64,000 nt of DNA from Mucilaginibacter aquaedulcis (GTDB lineage Bacteria; Bacteroidota; Bacteroidia; Sphingobacteriales; Sphingobacteriaceae), in contig NZ_JAUFPR010000001.1 of the NCBI RefSeq assembly GCF_030409325.1, positions 558,001 through 622,000 on the forward strand, written 5' to 3'. Under the pieces are notes generated by a model, which was not told where the DNA came from, searched no databases, and saw only the letters and a program-made list of their open reading frames with translations. Shown here one piece after another: positions 58,688 to 64,000 of this stretch (its first letter is position 1; the number at the start of each line of letters is the position of its first letter). The position numbers and the translations under genes were made by a program.

Positions 58688-58977
58688 CCCTTTAGCTCTA
58701 TCCTGAATATCATGCAATCAATATCTGTTTTCAGGCTATCTGCCATTTCTTCCAGCTCGGCTTTTGAAAGATCATCCCTGAAATCGTTGCGCCTGGTAGT
58801 ATCAATATATTGCAGATATGGAGCAATCATCAAATTGTGTTTTTTGTTGAGCCTGTCGCCATCATAAGCTATTATTTTAAACAACTGATCTAAATGAACA
58901 AAATAATTACGCAACTTTAAGGTATCTACAACTTCCGATTCTTTTTTTAACCGCTTCAAAAATTCATCAAGAGTCAT
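58672..58977 (-). CDS. Hypothetical protein (101 aa), helical
   Basis: MTLDEFLKRLKKESEVVDTLKLRNYFVHLDQLFKIIAYDGDRLN, then YLQYIDTTRRNDFRDDLSKAELEEMADSLKTDIDCMIFRIELKGKP. Mostly charged alpha-helix, cytoplasmic. No family recognised. It converges with the S24 repressor gene; the two stops share the terminator hairpin. Confidence 0.65.
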   Translation of the reverse strand: MTLDEFLKRLKKESEVVDTLKLRNYFVHLDQLFKIIAYDGDRLNKKHNLMIAPYLQYIDTTRRNDFRDDLSKAELEEMADSLKTDIDCMIFRIELKGKPVI

Positions 58978-59085
58978 ATTTTATTATCTTTAATGTATTA
59001 ATTATCAGGCAGAAAGTAAATATATAAACAATAACGTGCATTAATCAGATTTCGGAACACTTATTGTAATATAGTTTTAGTAGAT

Positions 59086-59247
59086 ATGAATACCAAAACA
59101 TTATATTTTGTTACTGAGCAACTTAGTGTTGGTAATACTATGCAAAACATTGCATTTTACACCCTCACTACTTTGATGCTTGGGGTTATCATAGTGCAGT
59201 TGAAAACAAAACGATACCAGTCTGTTAAACCCTCCGGAGCTAAATAA
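59086..59247 (+). CDS. Tiny membrane protein (53 aa)
   Basis: ATG to TAA frame: MNTKTLYFVTEQLSVGNTMQ, one membrane helix (IAFYTLTTLMLGVIIVQL) and a basic tail (KTKRYQSVKPSGAK). It resembles the other small single- or double-helix proteins of this AT-rich stretch but not in sequence. Low support because of its size. Confidence 0.45.
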   Translation: MNTKTLYFVTEQLSVGNTMQNIAFYTLTTLMLGVIIVQLKTKRYQSVKPSGAK

Positions 59248-59343
59248 CAGATCATATCCAGTATACTATTTTTGATCAGTTATTCCTAAGTCCTTATAAA
59301 TCCACATGAAATAGGCTATCCGGTTTATAAGATCCATTTTTCA

Positions 59344-59351
59344 TATTTTTG
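59344..59351 (+). promoter_or_regulatory. Putative -7 box for GNAT gene
   Basis: TATTTTTG, an exact TAnnTTTG match 17 bases upstream of the ATG. Confidence 0.45.
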
Positions 59352-59368
59352 GGCTCGTCAACTTAATT

Positions 59369-59878
59369 ATGGATACAATACTTATTCGCCGGGCTGCATT
59401 AACTGATATACCTGATATTTTGCAACTTATTGCCGAAGTAGTACCAGCCATGATAGCTTCCGGTAATTTACAATGGGATAATAATTACCCAAATGCGGGA
59501 GTATTTACCAATGATATTGAGCAAAACCAACTTTGGGTGGCGGAGGTTGACAACCAGGTAGCCGGTGTTAGCGCTATAACAACCGATCAGGAAGCCGAAT
59601 ATGAAAAAGTTGGCTGGGATATTTCCGAACCTGCCATTGTTACCCACCGGCTGGCAGTGAGTTCACGTTTTCGGGGCTTGGGTATAGCTGCAGCCTTGCT
59701 TGGTGAAGCGGAAAAGGAGGCGATCCGCCGAAATATAAAAACCCTCCGTATTGATACCAATACCAACAACCAGGCTACACAAAAGCTATTCCCAAAACTG
59801 GGCTATATCCTTGCAGGCGAAATCGATTTGAGCTTTCGCCCCGGGTTAAGATTTTACTGTTACGAAAAACGGATTTAA
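59369..59878 (+). CDS. GNAT family N-acetyltransferase
   Basis: 169 residues. ILIRRAALTDIPDILQLIAEVVPAMIASGNLQWDNNYP, LWVAEVDNQVAGVSAI, then the acetyl-CoA motif VTHRLAVSSRFRGLGIAAALLGEAEKEAIRRNIKTLRIDTNTNNQATQKLFPKLGYILAGEI. The R-G-L-G-I-A loop is the motif A (Q/RxxGxG/A). The substrate is unknown. It is a single gene. Confidence 0.9.
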   Translation: MDTILIRRAALTDIPDILQLIAEVVPAMIASGNLQWDNNYPNAGVFTNDIEQNQLWVAEVDNQVAGVSAITTDQEAEYEKVGWDISEPAIVTHRLAVSSRFRGLGIAAALLGEAEKEAIRRNIKTLRIDTNTNNQATQKLFPKLGYILAGEIDLSFRPGLRFYCYEKRI

Positions 59879-60083
59879 GTAATTATTTATAGTTCCCAAA
59901 TACTTATAAACAATTTTTAACCCTTAGTATAACAGCCCACGCCAAATATTTATCAACATTTATGAGTTTTATTAACATTTAAGTATAAAACAAAAAATAA
60001 TACTCATATATTTATTTTAAATAAGCGCGTAAGCAATCCCCTGGCCAGCGTTAACCTAAGTTGTAATTTAAACCTATAAGAAG

Positions 60084-60446
60084 ATGGAACCTATTATGAT
60101 GTTTGTAATCACTGCTATTGTAGCTGCTATATTTTTAGTCTCATTCTATAAACAAGAGCAAAATAAAATACGTAATCATCTGTACATCAATGATCTACAA
60201 CATTTTTATCTATTAACAGCCGCTGAGTATAAAATTAAAGCCTTAGAACAACACGAACAGCTTAACATGCCAGGAAACATCAACACAACTAACACGCCCG
60301 ATATTAGCCAGGAGGTAAGCAAGCTCACCACAGCTTTTGAAAATAACAACATATCAATCAAGGAGTTAAACAACAGGCTTGATTATTTATTAAATACTTT
60401 CAATATAAATAATAGTGTAATAATACAGCCGTACAAGGCAGTTTAA
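60084..60446 (+). CDS. Membrane-anchored coiled-coil protein (120 aa)
   Basis: One N-terminal membrane helix (MMFVITAIVAAIFLVSFY) is followed by a polar, Asn-rich region with helices (YINDLQHFYLLTAAEYKIKALEQHEQ and SQEVSKLTTAFENNNISIKELNNRLDYLL). The plan is that of small anchored proteins of unknown function. It lies after a 205-base AT-rich stretch that holds no gene I can see. Confidence 0.65.
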   Translation: MEPIMMFVITAIVAAIFLVSFYKQEQNKIRNHLYINDLQHFYLLTAAEYKIKALEQHEQLNMPGNINTTNTPDISQEVSKLTTAFENNNISIKELNNRLDYLLNTFNINNSVIIQPYKAV

Positions 60447-60473
60447 ACTTTTGGTCTAAGAAAATTAATATTC

Positions 60474-60500
60474 AAAAAAAAAGCCGGTCAAAGCCGGCTT
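60474..60500 (-). terminator. Terminator between convergent genes
   Basis: AAGCCGG / CCGGCTT around TCAAAG; on the minus strand it is followed by a run of T's, ending the RRM gene. Confidence 0.75.
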
Positions 60501-60537
60501 ATACTTAAAAAAAGAATAATTTTTTTATTCGCTATTG

Positions 60538-60831
60538 TTAGTTACGTCTGAAGTTACCTTTACCTCCACCGTTGCCATTAAAGCCCGGTCCTTTATCTTC
60601 GGCTACGTTAACTGTAATTCTGCGGCCATAATAACTCGCGCCATTCATGCATCTAATTGCTTCCTTCGCCTCGTCATCATTAACCATCTCCACAAACCCA
60701 AAACCCTTACTCTCTTTTGTTTCGCGATCTTTAATGATTCTGAGCGATTTAACCGGCCCAAAGTCACCAAAAACAGCTGTTAATTCGGCTTCATTTACTT
60801 CTAAAGGAAGCCCTGCAATAAATACTTTCAT
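60538..60831 (-). CDS. RRM RNA-binding protein
   Basis: 97 residues, one RNA recognition motif. RNP2 is VFIAGLP and RNP1 is KGFGFVEM, with NDDEAKEAIRCMNGASYYGRRITVNVAED. A Gly/Asn/Arg-rich tail (GPGFNGNGGGKGNFRRN) follows. Bacterial single-RRM proteins of this type act as RNA chaperones, often cold-induced. The ATG at 60831 is preferred to the TTG before it. Confidence 0.93.
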   Translation of the reverse strand: MKVFIAGLPLEVNEAELTAVFGDFGPVKSLRIIKDRETKESKGFGFVEMVNDDEAKEAIRCMNGASYYGRRITVNVAEDKGPGFNGNGGGKGNFRRN

Positions 60832-60935
60832 CAATGTCTTTAAAATTTATATAAAGGTACGAAAAATTGAGCGCATTTTGGCAACCGGCTACAATAGCAC
60901 GGTCTTTTTTACCTTTAAATTACCTAATGAAATAA

Positions 60936-61529
60936 TTATTTGAGTTGTAGTTCAAAACTACCTTCAACCCTGTAAAATGGAGAGTTCGCCTTATCATCTT
61001 TAGCCAGGAAGGTAAAAAAGGTACCTTTGGCTATAAGGTTGTCATTATTATATTTTTCAATACTTATTTTTCCGGAATCGTCCTGCCCTACAAACTGGGT
61101 AAGCGTGTATTGCAGTACCGGCTTTTTATCATCGGCCTTAAATAAAAACTGGCTGCCCGCAACCCTGCTGGTGGTATTAGCCGAAGCAAAACCAATGGAG
61201 CTGATACCAAAACTCATGGTATGCGCTTTGTTTATTGCAGTGATACCAAAGTATTTACTTTCACCACTGTGCACGTTTATAAAAGCAACGGAATCTGTAG
61301 CCGCATCAAAAGTATAAGTAGAATCCTGAATGGTGATTTTTAAGATGCCCTTACCTGCTAAAAAATTATCGGGATTATTAACAGTATTCAACGCAGACGT
61401 ACTATCAACAGCAGCGGCCACCTGCGGTTTAGCGGTATCCAGGTCTTTTACGCTCTCATCTTTCTGGCATGACGATATCGCCACCATAAGAAGTAAAAGA
61501 CTGGAAATAAACAATTTATTAAACCGCAT
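60936..61529 (-). CDS. Hypothetical lipoprotein
   Basis: 197 residues. The signal peptide ends in the lipobox AISSC (Cys21). The mature part is beta-rich (ILKITIQDSTYTFDAATDSVAFINVHSGESKYFGITAINKAHTMSFGISS...SGKISIEKYNNDNLIAKGTFFTFLAKDD...FYRVEGSFELQLK), a pattern common to small Bacteroidota surface lipoproteins of unknown role. It probably sits on the outer membrane. The single gene is separated from the barrel gene by 238 AT-rich bases with a small dyad (TTTCGGTTACCGAAA). Confidence 0.75.
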   Translation of the reverse strand: MRFNKLFISSLLLLMVAISSCQKDESVKDLDTAKPQVAAAVDSTSALNTVNNPDNFLAGKGILKITIQDSTYTFDAATDSVAFINVHSGESKYFGITAINKAHTMSFGISSIGFASANTTSRVAGSQFLFKADDKKPVLQYTLTQFVGQDDSGKISIEKYNNDNLIAKGTFFTFLAKDDKANSPFYRVEGSFELQLK

Positions 61530-61767
61530 ATTATCAAAGGCCTATTGATGGTTAAAGCTAATAATAAATATTTAAAAATTTCAGCACCGCAATCGATTTA
61601 AGTTAAAGTTTAACACTTTTTTACATATGCGAAACAGGAGAATAATAGCGAATGTTTATTTTTTTATAAAAATTGATAATTAATGAGCATTTATGAGAAA
61701 TGCCGAAACTAAAAACACCTTATTTTCGGTTACCGAAAGCTAAATACGAGCTATAATTAGCACTCAC

Positions 61768-63021
61768 CTAAAAAACCTCACCAACATTGATAAACAAGCC
61801 TCTTGAGCCCTGGCGGCCAAAGCCATAATCAATAGCAATATTGGTTTTTGATACCTTATTAAGTTTAACACGCAGGCCCGGCCCAAACCCTGGTTGTATG
61901 CGTTGTAACGGAGTACCCGGTGCCCCCGAAAAAGATTCGGCATTAATAAATGCCACACCGCCCAGCAAGCCATTCCTGGTTATTTTAAAACGATATTCAC
62001 TTTCGAGATATACCATCTGCGCCCCTCTGAACCTGCCCTGTATATAGCCGCGACCCGTAGTATTTCCAGGATCATGGCCCGTTGCCGGCAGATCAAGATA
62101 AGCTGGCCGTCCGTTAATTACCAACCAGTTGTATGACCAGAAAGCAAGCACATTATCAGACCCTTGCGGAAATTTGTAATACTTGCGAATATCAACAATT
62201 AATGAACGCCATCCGGTTGTGCTCCCTAAAAAGGTATAATTGTCGCGGTATTGCAAAGAGGTATAAAATCCGCGCGAAGCATTTATGGAATTATCACGGC
62301 TATCAAACAAAGCATTAAAGGTGACACCTGTTGAAATCGACCGTGTTCCGGATGCATATCTTTCAAAATCAGACACCTGCCCGTTGGCCTGCCCCTTTTC
62401 AGACATGTTCCATCTATCATCGAAAATATAACCCAGGCCTGCATAAAAGTTACCTGTAATTTGCTTTAACACGGTTTCGTAAAAGCGGAAAAACGTGTAA
62501 TCAAGCGGATTTTCATTCGCCTTGTCGGAGTTACTTCCTAAACCAAAGCTGCTTTGCGGGTATTTGTAAAACCTGAAATCGCCTATAAAATCATACTCGT
62601 TATCTTTTGTCCAGATGTTTGACTGCAGCGGTATGATCACCTGTTTCTTTTGAGTGTATGCCGGGTTTACAGTTATTGTTGATATGCGGGTATTTGGAGC
62701 GGTACGAAAAACCACATTGCCCGAAAGCGTACCCGCCAGATCGGTTTGCAGGGTATACCCTACTGCAGGCACAATAGATATCACTGGTTTGGTAGTTACT
62801 GAATCGGCTTTGCCCTGTTTGTAGTTTTTTACAAATATTGATCTGATCACATCAAACAGATCTTTTTCAAATGTAGTATCGGGATGGGCAACCAGTAAAG
62901 TATCCTTATACTTTGTACGGCCTATTGGTATGTAGCGTTTATCCTGCGCGTAAAGCCTTGTATTACTAAATAATAAAGTAGTTAAAACAAAACCTATAAG
63001 AGCTATTTTTTTCCTGCGCAT
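61768..63021 (-). CDS. BamA/TamA family outer-membrane protein (D15 barrel)
   Basis: 417 residues with a signal peptide (1-25). A short periplasmic linker contains VKNYKQG. The rest is a surface-antigen (D15/Omp85-like) barrel: VVFRTAPNTRISTITVNPAYTQKKQV, FRFYKYPQSSFGLGSNS, SRDNSINASRGFYTSLQYRDNY, the VRGY-like element GRGYIQGRFRG, YRFKITRNGLLGGVAFINAESF and an end IAIDYGFGRQGSRGLFINVGEVF. POTRA domains are missing, so it is a barrel-only member, probably not the main BamA. The role could be lipid or protein transfer in the outer membrane. Confidence 0.88.
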   Translation of the reverse strand: MRRKKIALIGFVLTTLLFSNTRLYAQDKRYIPIGRTKYKDTLLVAHPDTTFEKDLFDVIRSIFVKNYKQGKADSVTTKPVISIVPAVGYTLQTDLAGTLSGNVVFRTAPNTRISTITVNPAYTQKKQVIIPLQSNIWTKDNEYDFIGDFRFYKYPQSSFGLGSNSDKANENPLDYTFFRFYETVLKQITGNFYAGLGYIFDDRWNMSEKGQANGQVSDFERYASGTRSISTGVTFNALFDSRDNSINASRGFYTSLQYRDNYTFLGSTTGWRSLIVDIRKYYKFPQGSDNVLAFWSYNWLVINGRPAYLDLPATGHDPGNTTGRGYIQGRFRGAQMVYLESEYRFKITRNGLLGGVAFINAESFSGAPGTPLQRIQPGFGPGLRVKLNKVSKTNIAIDYGFGRQGSRGLFINVGEVF

Positions 63022-63115
63022 TATGATGATTACCGGTATACAAATGGACTCATAATTTGCAATTATAAATAATTATTCAAATAATATCCCCGAAAGGTTG
63101 TTTGAATAAACTAAT

Positions 63116-63580
63116 TTATCGTGCCTTTAAGCGTGGATCAAAAGTAAATTTGCTTACACTGGTTATCTTTATTTTTTCAAAATCGGGGTGTGCCGGGTTT
63201 AGCAAATAATTATACTCCAGGTCAATAATAGCCGATGGTACTTTTAAAACCGCCGTCTCCATTTTACGCAGCCAGGTATCGCCCATAAGTTGGGTAATGG
63301 GGTAATTAATTACCTTGTGCCAGTTGGCATTTAATTTGGTGAGCCGGGCCACGGTGATTTCAAAAACAGGCACGGTATCGGGTATATTGATGATACTCAC
63401 CGAGAAATCGCCGCTGTATAAGGATGTACCTGGTGTATGGGCCAGTTTTTCGAGGCAGGAAAGCGCAAGCGACCCTCCTGTGTAAATAAGGTATTGTCCT
63501 TGCGAGTTCCATCGGCCGTCAACGCCAGATCCCTTACGGTCATTGGCATATTTGGTTTGGCTTATGCGATATACGTTCAA
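63116..63580 (-). CDS. RES-domain toxin
   Basis: 154 residues. VYRISQTKYANDRKGSGVDGRWNSQGQYLIYTGGSLALSCLEKLAH contains the Arg, the GGRWNS-like and the S-LA-LE elements of the RES (Arg-Glu-Ser) fold, related to ADP-ribosyltransferases. RES toxins degrade NAD+. The start is TTG at 63580; no ATG is available in frame. It follows its antitoxin gene after 87 bases. Confidence 0.9.
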   Translation of the reverse strand: MNVYRISQTKYANDRKGSGVDGRWNSQGQYLIYTGGSLALSCLEKLAHTPGTSLYSGDFSVSIINIPDTVPVFEITVARLTKLNANWHKVINYPITQLMGDTWLRKMETAVLKVPSAIIDLEYNYLLNPAHPDFEKIKITSVSKFTFDPRLKAR

Positions 63581-63667
63581 ATCAGTCTTTGAGTGCTAAG
63601 TTCTTGATAATGGATTATGATGATTTTGTAAGCGATAACAGGTTGTGGTTTATAAACCGCAAACCTG

Positions 63668-64000
63668 TTAGGCCAATACGCCGTAATCTATACGGATAAG
63701 CTGATTAAGCACTATACTTATACCGGTTAAGGTATCAAGCAACTCAAACGGAATGGCGTCAATACCCGGGTTATAATGCTTTAGCCAGCTCTTAAACTCA
63801 TCAAGGGTACCAAAGGTATCAAGGCCTTTATCAAAAAGTTCAAATAACTGTATAATATGTTCGCTAAGGCCGCGGTTTAACTCACGTGAACCTTGTATAT
63901 GCTTGCGCAGTGTAGGCTCAGTAATATCAAGCCATTTAGCTATATCAATTTGTGTAGCGCCGGTAACCTGCAACAGATCGGTAATGGCATCTGAACGCAA
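63668..64000 (-). CDS. Xre/MbcA/ParS-type antitoxin (partial)
   Basis: The frame is open at the right edge, so the N-terminus lies outside the window. The visible 110 residues begin in a helix-turn-helix (TQIDIAKWLDITEPTLRKHIQGSRELN). They end in the toxin-binding domain that covers the RES active site (FGTLDEFKSWLKHYNPGIDAIPFELLDTLTGISIVLNQLIRIDYGVLA). It neutralises the RES toxin encoded next and would repress the operon. Confidence 0.9.
   Translation of the reverse strand: MRSDAITDLLQVTGATQIDIAKWLDITEPTLRKHIQGSRELNRGLSEHIIQLFELFDKGLDTFGTLDEFKSWLKHYNPGIDAIPFELLDTLTGISIVLNQLIRIDYGVLA

Noticed and set aside
54500..60500. Complete prophage or integrative element
   Set aside because: No integrase, terminase, portal, mobilisation gene, tRNA or direct-repeat att site is visible; only regulator-like and small genes occur.

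Overview
The window looks like a chromosomal segment of a Bacteroidota member, most likely family Sphingobacteriaceae (Mucilaginibacter/Pedobacter type). This rests on gene content: a type IX secretion tail, GldC, a CcmE with a Cys in place of the haem-binding His, GH78 and GH16 enzymes, hybrid kinases next to CheR/CheB, and DUF4136, DUF2007 and DUF3892 proteins. It also rests on TAnnTTTG-type -7 promoter boxes and the general lack of Shine-Dalgarno sequences. The assignment is an inference. No rRNA, tRNA, integrase, transposase or CRISPR array was seen.

Layout. 0-1 kb: the C-terminal end of a secreted surface protein and a tiny sorting-tail-like membrane protein. 1-5.6 kb: DUF4136 lipoprotein, Maf, KdsC-type phosphatase, IscX, 2Fe-2S ferredoxin, a Rossmann/DUF2520 protein and an alpha/beta hydrolase. 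5.8-15.1 kb: a dispersed cytochrome c maturation locus (ccmF, ccmE, ccmD-like, ccmC, ccmB), interrupted by glutamate dehydrogenase, a carboxypeptidase-regulatory-like protein and an unusual membrane protein. 15.2-22.5 kb: Ogt, then a tight signalling operon (CHASE3 hybrid kinase, CheR, CheB, PAS hybrid kinase). 22.6-27.1 kb: small membrane proteins, GldC, a DEAD-box helicase and dihydroorotase. 27.4-32.7 kb: GyrI-like protein, a HEPN-motif protein, SRPBCC protein, WYL regulator, DUF2007 protein, a Tat-exported glycosylasparaginase and CutC. 33.2-39.1 kb: a very large envelope protein with a metalloprotease motif, and an alpha-L-rhamnosidase. 39.5-54.4 kb: an ECF sigma operon, Pr6Pr protein, GH16, metallophosphoesterase, Lrp/EamA pair, YdjC-type deacetylase, DUF2130 nuclease-like protein, YceI, amidase and a lipoprotein hydrolase.

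54.5-60.5 kb is an AT-rich stretch of small orphan genes. It contains an XRE regulator, a LexA/CI-like S24 repressor, a phage-like small protein and two related tiny membrane proteins. This is the best candidate for a decayed mobile element or an uncharacterised control switch. 60.5-64 kb holds an RRM protein, a lipoprotein, a BamA/TamA-type barrel and a RES-Xre toxin-antitoxin pair cut by the window edge.

The intergenic spaces carry at least six families of short inverted-repeat elements, some inserted into one another. Together with strong convergent hairpin terminators they account for most of the non-coding sequence.
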